Assembly: GCF_003725335.1 (NCBI RefSeq)
Contig: NZ_QIBY01000002.1
Coordinates: 124,001 to 188,000, forward strand
Direction of reading: 5' to 3'
DNA: 64,000 bases
Origin: Parvibacter caecicola
GTDB lineage: Bacteria; Actinomycetota; Coriobacteriia; Coriobacteriales; Eggerthellaceae
Under the pieces are notes generated by a model. The model had not been told where the DNA came from, did no database searches, and worked only from the letters and a program-made list of their open reading frames with translations. The position numbers and the translations under genes are program-made. Within the stretch, counting starts at the first letter, position 1; each line of letters starts with the position of its first letter. Below are positions 1 through 7,811 of the stretch, piece after piece.

Positions 1-11
1 ATAGACAATCT

Positions 12-1661
12 ATGGGACAGGCATTTTGCCTGGTTAGAAGTTTAGGGGGAAGAGCAATCGACGCTTCAAGACCAAAAGAACCTGTGTATTTTTTCGGCCT
101 TCAGATGGACCTCACGGGGCTGGCTTTCCATCTATCGTGGCTATTTCTGTTTCTCTACTCAGCCATTCCCGTTGGCGCTCAACCCGGCGAAACGGCTGAA
201 GGGGGCTATCTTTCGTCGCTGTATCTGTTTTCCAGTTTTGCCCTCACCGCAACACTTTTAGCGTTCATCCTATTTCGCGGCAAGTCCGAACGGTTGCTTC
301 AGCGCCACTGGCTTACCACGTTTGGCATTGTCGCCACGACCGCCGGAACCCTTCTGTATTATGCCGCCGCACCTGTTGCTGCCAACGGTTCCCTCCTCGT
401 CGCCCAAACAAGCGGCTTGCTCACCGGCGTCGGATCGGGCATCATCGCCATGCGATGGGCGTGGGACTTCGGCGGCGTGCCCTCGGCAACTATCATGTCC
501 AGCGTCCCATCCATCTTGGCCGTTACCGTGGTGTGCTGCGTCACAACGCCGCATCTCCCCCCGCTGTTAGCAGCCGCTATCGTGTCGTTGCTACCCGTAG
601 CATCTGGCGTTTTCGCGCTGAACGTAATTCGCACCGCCGCCAACGGAAGCAGCCCAAAAGAACCGCTTCCGACAACCGGCTCCGCCCTCAACTCAACCTC
701 CCCCAGCAGACCGCCCAACGCCCCTGCCGCCCGCTCCATGCTTTTCTACACAGTGCTTTGCGGAGGAATTGCGCTTCTGGGCACCACCTTGGGTATCACC
801 GGCCAATCAAGCACCTCATTCTTCTCGTTGAGTTCGGTCACCGTGCTGCTCATCAGCGCTGCAGGTGCCATCCTCATAGGCAGCGCCCTTGTGGTTCGCC
901 GCACTCCGGGCGCGTCGTTTTCCGCCAACCTGTTCGTGCCGTTCATTGTTATCGTGTGCTTTCTGGTGATATTGGCAAGCACTCAGCCCGAACAGGCCAT
1001 TCGCAACGCAGAGTCCGTTGGAAGCGTCTGCCTGGAAACGCTCTTCTTCGCCGTGCTTATTATTGCTGCACGCCGCTTCGCCATGCCCGCTATCACAGTT
1101 TTCGCCGCCGGACGCGTCACCTATGCGCTCTCAAACATTGCTGGTTCTCAGCTTACCGGCCTGTTTGTCGCCGGAGCCTCGTCCGATTCGCTCATCCAGC
1201 TTTCCAGCTTCGCGCTGTTTTTGGGAATCGAGATTATCATGGTAGCGGCTGTCGTCGTGGTGATTTTACCGCGACGAACAAATCGGAAGCTCGCCCACCA
1301 AGAAGGCACCGGCCCTATCGACTATTCCACCCTCCCGAAAGAACCCTTGGGCGCCTCTCTCGCTGACAACCCATCCGAAAACATCCCTCCCGCAAACGCC
1401 GCGTTCGCAAACGACCCTCCCAACCGCGTCCCCTTCCAGGAACGTGTGACCATCTTCTCGCGCGAGTATGGCCTTACCGCACGCGAAGCGGAAGTGGCGA
1501 AACAGCTGCTCATGGGCCACAGCTACGCGCGCATCATGCAGGAGTTGTGCATCGCAGAGGGCACGGTAAATTATCACGCTCGCAACATCTACTCCAAGGC
1601 CGGCGTCCACGGCCGCCAAGAGCTGGTGGAACTGTTCGAGACAAACGACAGCCGAAGCTAG
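12..1661 (+). CDS. Polytopic membrane protein with C-terminal LuxR-type helix-turn-helix
   Basis: The first ~430 residues form about twelve hydrophobic segments resembling a major-facilitator fold. After a Pro/Asn-rich linker, residues ~485-545 are a LuxR/GerE helix-turn-helix (LTAREAEVAKQLLMGHS, then EGTVNYHARNIYSKAGV). This membrane-sensor LuxR architecture is common in Eggerthellaceae, where such regulators usually sit next to the oxidoreductase operons they control; here the neighbour that would tell the substrate lies outside the window. The first ATG is at base 12, but the frame stays open to base 3, so the true start could lie upstream. A second ATG at 105 opens directly before the first membrane segment but has no clear ribosome site. 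The gene converges on the peptidase gene and their stop codons overlap by 4 bases. The ligand and target genes are unknown. Confidence 0.85.
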   Translation: MGQAFCLVRSLGGRAIDASRPKEPVYFFGLQMDLTGLAFHLSWLFLFLYSAIPVGAQPGETAEGGYLSSLYLFSSFALTATLLAFILFRGKSERLLQRHWLTTFGIVATTAGTLLYYAAAPVAANGSLLVAQTSGLLTGVGSGIIAMRWAWDFGGVPSATIMSSVPSILAVTVVCCVTTPHLPPLLAAAIVSLLPVASGVFALNVIRTAANGSSPKEPLPTTGSALNSTSPSRPPNAPAARSMLFYTVLCGGIALLGTTLGITGQSSTSFFSLSSVTVLLISAAGAILIGSALVVRRTPGASFSANLFVPFIVIVCFLVILASTQPEQAIRNAESVGSVCLETLFFAVLIIAARRFAMPAITVFAAGRVTYALSNIAGSQLTGLFVAGASSDSLIQLSSFALFLGIEIIMVAAVVVVILPRRTNRKLAHQEGTGPIDYSTLPKEPLGASLADNPSENIPPANAAFANDPPNRVPFQERVTIFSREYGLTAREAEVAKQLLMGHSYARIMQELCIAEGTVNYHARNIYSKAGVHGRQELVELFETNDSRS

Positions 1662-2479
1662 AACCAACCGCCCTTGGAAAGCTCCCACAGGTTGCGGCAT
1701 TGGGAAAGCACGCGTTCGGGATCCCAGGCTTGTTGAGAACGCTCGGGGGAGTTGGGGTCTCGGATAATCCAGTTGCCGTCATCGGCCCGACCCGCCACCA
1801 CCACGAAGTGGCCGGTGCTGGTGAAGTCGCCTGGCCCCAGCGTGAGGATGACCGGGTGCCCCGCTTCCAGCGCGGCGTTCACCGAGGCCACGCTCGCAGG
1901 TAGCTCTTGGGAATTCAGCCCCAATTTGGCCGCGCCCTCGGTCATGAGTGTCCAAGTGGTCAGGCCGCTGTCCACGAATCCGTTGTCCTCGCTGAACCGG
2001 GACATCTTTGGCGGATCATAATCCTGCTTGCCGGTGAGCGCCACATAGGCCATGGTCAGACAGGTGGGGCCGCAGCCGGCCTCTTCCACCGTGGAACCGG
2101 CGTACGCAGCGCTCTTCCACTGGGGATCAATCTGATAAAGGTAGGGAACGCTCCCCTTCTGCCACTGATCGGCTGGGGTGCTTTGGGCGGAGCTGGCTGA
2201 GGGCTGCCACGCCACCTGGCCGGAGCCTGTCGAACCCGAGCCGACAGTGCCAGCACCCGCCGCGCCCTCGACGGGCATGAAGTGGGAAGCAGCGCCCAGC
2301 ACCGCCAACATTGCCAGCGGCACCGCAACGCAGCAGGCCAACATGGTTATCCACGAGACGGGGCGATGGCCACTCCGACGAGGCACCCGCGACACCCCAT
2401 GGCGCGCTCTCTGCCGAACGTCTTGCCGCTGGCAGTAGCTATCCCGCTGGTAATAGGTGATGTCGCGCTGATGTCCCAT
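1658..2479 (-). CDS. Membrane-anchored C39-like cysteine peptidase family protein
   Basis: This 273-residue protein starts with a very basic stretch (residues 1-40), one membrane segment (~43-65) and a Gly/Ser-rich linker. The C-terminal ~160 residues resemble the C39-like (Peptidase_C39_2) papain fold. The likely catalytic Cys136 is in the motif EEAGCGPTC, His224 in TGHFVVVAG and Asp241 in IIRDPNS. The domain would face the outside of the cell. Family members process exported peptides or wall components, but no substrate can be read from the context. The ATG at 2479 is preceded by AAAGGGG at good spacing. It stands alone: the iron operon lies upstream across a terminator and the LuxR gene converges on it. 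Confidence 0.8.
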   Translation of the reverse strand: MGHQRDITYYQRDSYCQRQDVRQRARHGVSRVPRRSGHRPVSWITMLACCVAVPLAMLAVLGAASHFMPVEGAAGAGTVGSGSTGSGQVAWQPSASSAQSTPADQWQKGSVPYLYQIDPQWKSAAYAGSTVEEAGCGPTCLTMAYVALTGKQDYDPPKMSRFSEDNGFVDSGLTTWTLMTEGAAKLGLNSQELPASVASVNAALEAGHPVILTLGPGDFTSTGHFVVVAGRADDGNWIIRDPNSPERSQQAWDPERVLSQCRNLWELSKGGWF

Positions 2480-2613
2480 TCTGAACCCCTTTCGTCCGTT
2501 TCAGGTTATCGGACAGGGGGCTTAAGGGTCTCATGGGGTTTCCTTAACTCTGTTTAAGAAGCCTTAATTCTTCATTGCGCCTGCGTAATCGGAGGTGACG
2601 GCAGGAAGCAAAA

Positions 2614-2649
2614 CGCCGCCGAACTTCTGCTCGGCGGCGCTCTTTTTCG
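2614..2649 (-). terminator. Rho-independent terminator after the feo/dtxR operon
   Basis: A 9-bp GC stem (2614-2622 with 2631-2639, CGCCGCCGA/TCGGCGGCG) with an 8-base loop lies just past the dtxR stop. On the minus strand it is followed by GTTTTGCTT; on the plus strand by CTCTTTTT, so it could also stop transcripts from the other side. Confidence 0.75.
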
Positions 2650-2664
2650 ATGGTCTTTTGCGAA

Positions 2665-3045
2665 TTACAGGTCGAGGCTTTTGATGTAGGCTTCCCATTT
2701 CTTCATGGACTCGTCGCTGATGGCGTGCTCCATGAGGCAGGCTTCCTTGTTCGCCTGCTCTTCGGGAATGCCGAGCGCCTTCGACAAAAACAGGAACAGC
2801 ATCTGATGGCGATCTAGCACCGCGCGACCGTACTCGTAGCCCTCTTGGGTGAGGGTGATGTCGCCATAATAGGGCTGTTCGGCCAGACCTTTTTCCTTCA
2901 AGACGGACATGGCCTTGTTCACCGATGCTTTCGAAACCCCCAATTTCGCCGCAACATCTACCGAACGAATAGCCGCATCAGCGGTACCGCCCAACTCGAC
3001 CATTGCTTCAAGATAATCCTCGTGCGACGGAGACATCTTCTCCAT
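2665..3045 (-). CDS. DtxR/IdeR-family metal-dependent repressor
   Basis: This 126-residue protein has an N-terminal winged helix (residues ~5-65) and the DtxR metal-binding and dimerisation helices (~70-122). Visible ligand positions are His80, Cys103, Glu106 and His107 (EACLMEHAISDE). The Cys-x2-Glu-His pattern is that of iron-sensing DtxR/IdeR; manganese-sensing MntR usually has Glu where Cys stands. There is no C-terminal SH3-like domain. It is the last gene of the feo operon, 57 bases after the Cys-rich FeoB partner, so it most likely represses ferrous iron uptake when iron is plentiful and regulates its own operon. The ATG is preceded by AGGAGGG. Iron specificity is inferred from the ligands and the context. 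Confidence 0.9.
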   Translation of the reverse strand: MEKMSPSHEDYLEAMVELGGTADAAIRSVDVAAKLGVSKASVNKAMSVLKEKGLAEQPYYGDITLTQEGYEYGRAVLDRHQMLFLFLSKALGIPEEQANKEACLMEHAISDESMKKWEAYIKSLDL

Positions 3046-3102
3046 GAAACCCTCCTAATCGTCTAGTGGCTCCATGGTATCACACCCCAGCGCCGGGAAG
3101 AC

Positions 3103-3321
3103 CTATTTCTGCTCAGGCGACTCAGGTATTGAAATGTTGCAGGTGGAGCAACCGTGGCAGGCGCTGCAGGTGGAGCAGCCGCTCTCGCCCTTCTTCGACT
3201 TCTTGTCACCGTGGCAGTCGCACAGGCCGCGGAAGAACAGGCGGCGTACCGCCCACACGGCCCACGCCGCTATCAGGATAAGCAAAACCACCGTCGCCGG
3301 CGTCATCGTAAGTTCTTGCAT
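3103..3321 (-). CDS. FeoB-associated Cys-rich membrane protein
   Basis: With the ATG at 3321 the product has 72 residues: one membrane segment (~8-25, TPATVVLLILIAAWAVWAV) and a short tail with seven cysteines, including CDCHGD and a CSTCSACHGCSTC run. This matches the small FeoB-associated Cys-rich family that follows feoB in many anaerobes. The cysteines may hand iron to or from FeoB, but the function is not established. The start was chosen because ATTTAGGAG lies 8 bases upstream; an upstream in-frame extension has no such support. It sits between feoB and dtxR. Confidence 0.85.
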   Translation of the reverse strand: MQELTMTPATVVLLILIAAWAVWAVRRLFFRGLCDCHGDKKSKKGESGCSTCSACHGCSTCNISIPESPEQK

Positions 3322-3466
3322 CGCATACGCTCCTAAATGGTCTCCTCGCCCAAAGTGGCGAGGCTCATGTCTTTTCCCGCAGGGCCGCTCGCTCAAGTGG
3401 CGCTGCGGGAAAAGACGCGCGGGGCACAGAGGAGAGAATGCGCCCCGCCGTTTTCGGGATAACTAA

Positions 3467-5995
3467 TTATGCAGCGTTCTCGGCCGTTTTCGCCATCTTC
3501 ACGCCCTTTTCCTTAGGGGCGGGACGGAACAGCAGGAACAGCATGCCGGCCAGCACAACCAGAGCCAAGATGGTGAAGGGACCGAAGGCCACTTCGCCGG
3601 TGATGAGGCCGCCCAGCTGGTAGATGAGCAGGCCCACGCACCAACCGAACACGGTCATGTAGCCGATGGCAGCCCAGGTCCACTTGGCGCTCATCATCTG
3701 GCGACGGATGGTGCCGATGGCGGCGAAGCACGGAGCGCACAGCAGGTTGAAGGCGCAGAAGGCCATGACCGCCACGGAAGACCCGCCGAGCATCGCGGCA
3801 AAGGAGGACCACAGGGTGGGGTCGGTCTCGCCCACTTCGCCGAGCGAAGTGATGATGCCCACGGTGGCGATAACGTTCTCCTTGGCCACCAGACCGGTGA
3901 TGGAGGTAACGGTAGCCTCCCAGCTGCCGAAGCCCAGCGGCGCGAAAATCCACGCCAGCAGGTTGCCCAGGCCAGCGATCAGGCTGTACTGGATGTAGTC
4001 GTCCACCTCGGGGTCGAGCAGGCCGAACTGACCGTCGTACATGCCGAAGTTCATGAGGAACCAGATGACCATGGAGGACAGGAAGATGATAGTACCGGCT
4101 TTGACCACGTAGCTCTTCACGCGCTCCCACATGGACAGCAGCACGTTTTTCACGGTGGGCAGGTGGTACTGGGGAAGCTCCATGATGAACGGAGCCGGCT
4201 CGCCCGCAAAAGCCTTGAACTTACGCAGCATGATGCAGGAGATGATGATAGCGGCAAGGCCCAGGAAGTAGAAGACGGGGCCGACCCACCAGGTATCCTC
4301 GTAGTCGCCGCCGGCCAGAGCGCCGAACACCAGCGCGATGATGGGCAGCTTGGCGCCGCAGGGAATCATGGTGGTGGTCATGATGGTCATGCGACGGTCT
4401 TTTTCGTTCTCGATGGTCTTGGTAGCCATGACCGCGGGCACGCCGCAGCCAGAGGCGATGAGCATCGGGATGAAGGACTTGCCGGACAGGCCGAAGCGGC
4501 GGAAGATGCGGTCCATGATGAAGGCGACGCGGGCCATGTAGCCGCAGCCTTCCAAGATGCCCAGCAGGATGAACAGCACGATGAGCTGCGGGATGAAGCC
4601 GATGACGGCGCCCACGCCGGCGATGATGCCGTCGAGGATGAGCGACTGCACCCACGGCGCGGCATCAATGGCTTCAAGCCAGCCGCCCACCACTACCGGC
4701 ACGCCCACATGGTAGAAGCCGTAGTCGGCCGGGTCGGGCTCTTCCTGCTCAAGGGCAGCAGCGAAGGCGGCGGAATCGACGCGCTCGATGGAAACGGCGC
4801 CGGTGTCCTCGTCTTCCACTTCCAGCTCGCCCACAATGCCGGCGCTGTCGGCGGCGTACATGAAGTTCTCAATGGCCTCTTCATCTTCAACGGTGGGCTC
4901 TTCCGCCTCAATGGCGGCGGTGAAGCCTTCCACGTCCAGGCCGTCTTCCTCGGCCGCCTCCAGGTAGGCGTCGATCTGCGCCTGATAGCCCTCGTACTCT
5001 TCGGCGTCCGCCCCGTACTGCTCGGTGCCGGTGTACAGCCAGCCGTCGCCGAACAGGCCGTCGTTGGCCCAGTCGGTGACGTAGGTGCCCACCGTGGACA
5101 CGGAAATGTAGTACACCAGGAACATGATCACCACGAAGATGGGCAGGCCCAAGATGCGGTTGGTCACCACGCGGTCGATCTTCTGGGTGGTGGTCATGCC
5201 CTTCGTGCTCTTCTTCACGCACTCGTCGGCCACATCGGTGATGATGCCGTAGCGCTCATCGGTGATGATGGACTCTGCGTCGTCATCCTCGTCGTTCTCC
5301 ACCGCTTCGCGGATGGCGGCGATCTTCGAAAGGTCGCCGGCGGAAAGCCCCAGCCCGTCGATGGTCATCTGCTCGCCCTCGAACAGCTTGATGGCAAACC
5401 AACGGGCCTGATCGCCCTTAACGCGGCTGCCCAGGATGTCGATGATCTTACCCAGCGCCTCTTCCACATCGTTGGTGAAACGCATGGTGCTGGCGGGCAG
5501 CTGATGCTTCTTGGCCGCCTCGATGGCGGTGTTCATCAAATCTTCCATGCCCCTGCCGCGCAGCGCGGTGGTTTCCACGATGGGGCAACCGATTTTCTGG
5601 GACAGCTTGGCAACATCGATTTTGTCGCCGTTCTTCTCCACCAGGTCCATCATGTTCAGCGCCACCACTACCGGCACACCCAAGTTGATGATCTGGGTGG
5701 TGAGGTACAGGTTGCGCTCGAGATTGGTGGCGTCCACCAGGTTCACCACCACGTCGGGCGCGCCAGAAAGCAGGTAGTCACGCGTGACGATTTCCTCGGG
5801 CGAATACGGGGAGAGCGAGTACACGCCGGGCAAGTCGGTTACGGTAATCGACTTATCCCCCTTGTACTTGCCCTCCTTCTTCTCAACGGTCACGCCGGGC
5901 CAGTTTCCCACGTACTGGTTCGCGCCGGTGAGATCGTTGAACATCGTGGTCTTGCCGCAATTGGGATTGCCGGCAAGCGCAATGTTGAGTCCCAT
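3467..5995 (-). CDS. feoB: Ferrous iron transporter FeoB
   Basis: FeoB takes up Fe2+ through the cytoplasmic membrane, driven or gated by an N-terminal G domain. Visible G motifs are G1 GNPNCGKT (residues 9-16), the switch I region VGNWPGVT, G3 DLPG (54-57) and G4 NMMD (114-117). The cytoplasmic helical domain follows, then the membrane region from ~283 with the conserved Gate motifs (MARVAFIMD, IPMLIASGCGVPA). The product has 842 residues. Unusual is a strongly acidic stretch at about 323-428, placed outside the membrane between the first and second membrane helices (see findings). The ATG at 5995 follows GGAAGGAAG. It is 75 bases downstream of feoA; that gap holds direct repeats that may bind the operon's DtxR regulator. 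Confidence 0.97.
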   Translation of the reverse strand: MGLNIALAGNPNCGKTTMFNDLTGANQYVGNWPGVTVEKKEGKYKGDKSITVTDLPGVYSLSPYSPEEIVTRDYLLSGAPDVVVNLVDATNLERNLYLTTQIINLGVPVVVALNMMDLVEKNGDKIDVAKLSQKIGCPIVETTALRGRGMEDLMNTAIEAAKKHQLPASTMRFTNDVEEALGKIIDILGSRVKGDQARWFAIKLFEGEQMTIDGLGLSAGDLSKIAAIREAVENDEDDDAESIITDERYGIITDVADECVKKSTKGMTTTQKIDRVVTNRILGLPIFVVIMFLVYYISVSTVGTYVTDWANDGLFGDGWLYTGTEQYGADAEEYEGYQAQIDAYLEAAEEDGLDVEGFTAAIEAEEPTVEDEEAIENFMYAADSAGIVGELEVEDEDTGAVSIERVDSAAFAAALEQEEPDPADYGFYHVGVPVVVGGWLEAIDAAPWVQSLILDGIIAGVGAVIGFIPQLIVLFILLGILEGCGYMARVAFIMDRIFRRFGLSGKSFIPMLIASGCGVPAVMATKTIENEKDRRMTIMTTTMIPCGAKLPIIALVFGALAGGDYEDTWWVGPVFYFLGLAAIIISCIMLRKFKAFAGEPAPFIMELPQYHLPTVKNVLLSMWERVKSYVVKAGTIIFLSSMVIWFLMNFGMYDGQFGLLDPEVDDYIQYSLIAGLGNLLAWIFAPLGFGSWEATVTSITGLVAKENVIATVGIITSLGEVGETDPTLWSSFAAMLGGSSVAVMAFCAFNLLCAPCFAAIGTIRRQMMSAKWTWAAIGYMTVFGWCVGLLIYQLGGLITGEVAFGPFTILALVVLAGMLFLLFRPAPKEKGVKMAKTAENAA

Positions 5996-6007
5996 GGTCT
6001 TCCTTCC

Positions 6008-6027
6008 CTAAAGTAAACTAAAGTTAA
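6008..6027. promoter_or_regulatory. Tandem 10-bp repeat upstream of feoB, candidate metal-regulator site
   Basis: Two 10-base direct repeats (CTAAAGTAAA then CTAAAGTTAA) follow each other with no spacer, one helical turn apart, just before the feoB ribosome site. Similar AT-rich GTTAAC/GTTTAC elements lie upstream of the first feoA. A role as DtxR operator is inferred from position only. Confidence 0.4.
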
Positions 6028-6070
6028 CTGGTGTCCGTTAAAAAAGCGCCTCCATCAGCGCTTTCCCGCG

Positions 6071-6307
6071 TTAAGCCACCAGCACGTGCTGAGCTTCATC
6101 TTTGCGCAGCGAAAGCTCGAAACCGCGCACCGTAAGCTCGATCGGGTCCCCCAAGGGGGCCACTTTGCGCACGTAAACCTCAGTGCCCTTAGTGATGCCC
6201 ATGTCCATGATGCGGCGCTTCACCGCGCCCTCGCCCACAAGCTTCACCACCTTTGCCGAGGATCCCACGGGAACATCGCGCAGGGTCTTGGCTCCAGATT
6301 CCGTCAT
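6071..6307 (-). CDS. feoA: FeoA-family SH3-like protein (first of two)
   Basis: This 78-residue protein is a single SH3-like FeoA domain (SSAKVVKLVGEGAVKRRIMDMGITKGTEVYVRKVAPLGDPIEL, quoted in outline: residues ~16-58, with the typical RRIMDMG turn). FeoA is a small cytosolic partner that binds FeoB and supports iron uptake. It lies 44 bases after the other FeoA-like gene and 75 bases before feoB, in the order feoA-feoA-feoB seen in many anaerobes. The ORF start at 6307 gives the normal family length. Confidence 0.93.
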   Translation of the reverse strand: MTESGAKTLRDVPVGSSAKVVKLVGEGAVKRRIMDMGITKGTEVYVRKVAPLGDPIELTVRGFELSLRKDEAQHVLVA

Positions 6308-6351
6308 CTGCCAGTCCTTCCTTCTCCGATTGCCGCAACAGATGAAACGCG

Positions 6352-6633
6352 TTAACAGGTGATGATCTTCGACGCAATGGATTTGTCCAGGGCCACATGC
6401 GCCCCTTTCACTTCCACGATCAGGTTGCCGACTTGTTCGGAAACCACATGCACATCTGCACCTTCAACGAACCCCAGGTTCTCCAGGTGGTGATGCACAT
6501 CGCCTTTTCCGCGCACCTTGGCAACTTTCGCCCGCGCCCCGGTTTTCAGGAACGACAGCGGCATCTGCTGACAGCTGATTTGCGGCTGTGCAGAATTCCT
6601 CATCTGACTTTCCACCACGGCTGCCATTTGCAT
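6352..6633 (-). CDS. feoA: FeoA-family protein (second copy, first gene of the feo operon)
   Basis: This 93-residue protein has an SH3-like FeoA domain at about residues 24-92 with the HHHLENLGFVEGADVHVV turn and a His-rich loop (DVHHHLE). It is more divergent than the neighbouring FeoA and has an N-terminal extension of ~23 residues. The first codons read ATGCAAATG behind a GGAG site, which supports 6633; an internal ATG at 6564 would remove the extension but lacks a ribosome site. It opens the feo operon and lies downstream of a region with several GTTAAC-like repeats. Confidence 0.87.
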   Translation of the reverse strand: MQMAAVVESQMRNSAQPQISCQQMPLSFLKTGARAKVAKVRGKGDVHHHLENLGFVEGADVHVVSEQVGNLIVEVKGAHVALDKSIASKIITC

Positions 6634-6650
6634 CGCGACTCCGATCTCAC

Positions 6651-6720
6651 AAGTTAACCATGTTTAACGCCCACATGTTAACCCTGTTTTACTTAAAAAG
6701 GAACCCCAGGTTTACTTTTT
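6651..6720. promoter_or_regulatory. feo operon promoter region with repeated AT-rich operator candidates
   Basis: Between feoA and the divergent-side SGNH gene end, the minus strand carries GTAAACC, GTAAAACAGGGTTAAC, GTTAAAC and GGTTAAC elements in 70 bases. The motif resembles the repeats before feoB (6008-6027). The clustering suggests several binding sites for the operon's own DtxR-type repressor; no perfect match to the classical IdeR box is seen. Confidence 0.4.
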
Positions 6721-6764
6721 TCCAAGATTTGTTCCCTGCCGGCGCCGCGAACGGCCGAAGAGGC

Positions 6765-7727
6765 CTATTGCTTGTCGCACACGCAAAACCACGGGTTGCC
6801 GTGGCTGCGCACGGAGGGGCAGTTTATGCAGGTGGTGCGCTGGCAGCGCTTGGCCGAGCGCATTTCCTGCGGCGGAAGCGGGGGCAGCGGCGCGGGTGCG
6901 GCGCCTTCGGCCGCCATGGCATGCAGCACCATCGCCGCCAACTGCTGCATCCCCAGCGCGGTGGGGTGAGTGCCGTCCAGGGCGTCGTAGTCATATCCCA
7001 GCGCCGCCGCATCCGCCACCCGGCACCCTTCCGCGGCAGCCGCGTCGCGAATGGCCTGGTTGTAGTCGTCGAAGGCAATGCCCCTCAGCGCATGGGCGAA
7101 CGCGGGGCCGCCCTTGCCCCTCTCGCGGCCGCAGGGAATGGTGATGCACCACAGCTGAGCCGCCGGCGCAACCCCTTTCACCTGTTGCAACATGCGGCGA
7201 TAGGCCGCTTCGAAGCGCTGGGCCGCATCCGCTGGCGCAGCCCCAGGCACGGCAGCGGCGGCGATGCGCTCCCCCTCAAGGGGGCCGTCCGCCTCCGTCC
7301 AACCGGCAGCCCGGGCGGCCACCACGGCCGGCGCCGCCTCCGAGCGGCCCGCCTCCTGGGCCTCGGCGGTTCCCCAGCCATAATCGTTCACCCCGATGAA
7401 AATCAGCACCATGTCAGGTGCCTGGCCCCCTTCACCCAGCAGCTGCGGGGCACGCCCCGGCTGTTCGGCGGCGGGAAAGCCCGCGCCCTGCACCATCGAT
7501 CCAGAATAGGAGCCGTTGGCGCAAAGCGCTCCCCCCAGACCGCCTATCACCTGCATCCACCAGGTTTGCCCCGGCTCCTCCACGCCGGTGAGGCCGGTTT
7601 GGGGCGGCTGGTAGTACACGCGGTTGCCGGCGAACGTGCACCCTTCGAAGGTGGAAATGGAGTCGCCCAAGATTGAAATGGTGGGGACGGCAGATGCGCC
7701 TTCGCCCGAAAGATTCCGCGTTTGCAT
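6765..7727 (-). CDS. SGNH/GDSL-family hydrolase with C-terminal Cys cluster
   Basis: The 320-residue protein shows the SGNH blocks: block I GDSIS with nucleophile Ser23, Gly in NGSYSGS (~71-77), block III GVND (112-115) and block V DGTHPT with Asp251 and His254. This makes it an esterase or lipase-like hydrolase; the substrate is unknown. There is no signal peptide, so it is probably cytosolic. Residues ~290-317 carry a Cys cluster (C295, C300, C303, C315, C317) after a Pro-rich linker, which looks like a small metal-binding tail. The ATG at 7727 follows GGAGAGGGG. It is divergent from thrC. Confidence 0.85.
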   Translation of the reverse strand: MQTRNLSGEGASAVPTISILGDSISTFEGCTFAGNRVYYQPPQTGLTGVEEPGQTWWMQVIGGLGGALCANGSYSGSMVQGAGFPAAEQPGRAPQLLGEGGQAPDMVLIFIGVNDYGWGTAEAQEAGRSEAAPAVVAARAAGWTEADGPLEGERIAAAAVPGAAPADAAQRFEAAYRRMLQQVKGVAPAAQLWCITIPCGRERGKGGPAFAHALRGIAFDDYNQAIRDAAAAEGCRVADAAALGYDYDALDGTHPTALGMQQLAAMVLHAMAAEGAAPAPLPPLPPQEMRSAKRCQRTTCINCPSVRSHGNPWFCVCDKQ

Positions 7728-7770
7728 GAATAAACCCCTCTCCTATCCGGGCGTTTCAGCGGGAAGATAC

Positions 7771-7776
7771 TATACT
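7771..7776 (+). promoter_or_regulatory. Candidate -10 box of thrC
   Basis: TATACT lies 35 bases before the thrC ATG, in the short divergent region shared with the SGNH gene. No good -35 hexamer is visible at 17 bases upstream. The thrC ribosome site AAAGGGAG follows at 7799-7806. Confidence 0.45.
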
Positions 7777-7811
7777 CTTGCCGCTGCAAGCCTCACGCAA
7801 AGGGAGACAAT

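Noticed and set aside
4163-6016. Long plus-strand frame opposite feoB
   Set aside because: It is the antisense shadow of feoB in GC-rich DNA: His/Gly/Val-rich composition, no domain, no ribosome site.
7771-7811. Riboswitch or T-box before thrC
   Set aside because: The leader is only about 35 bases from the -10 box to the start codon, too short for either.
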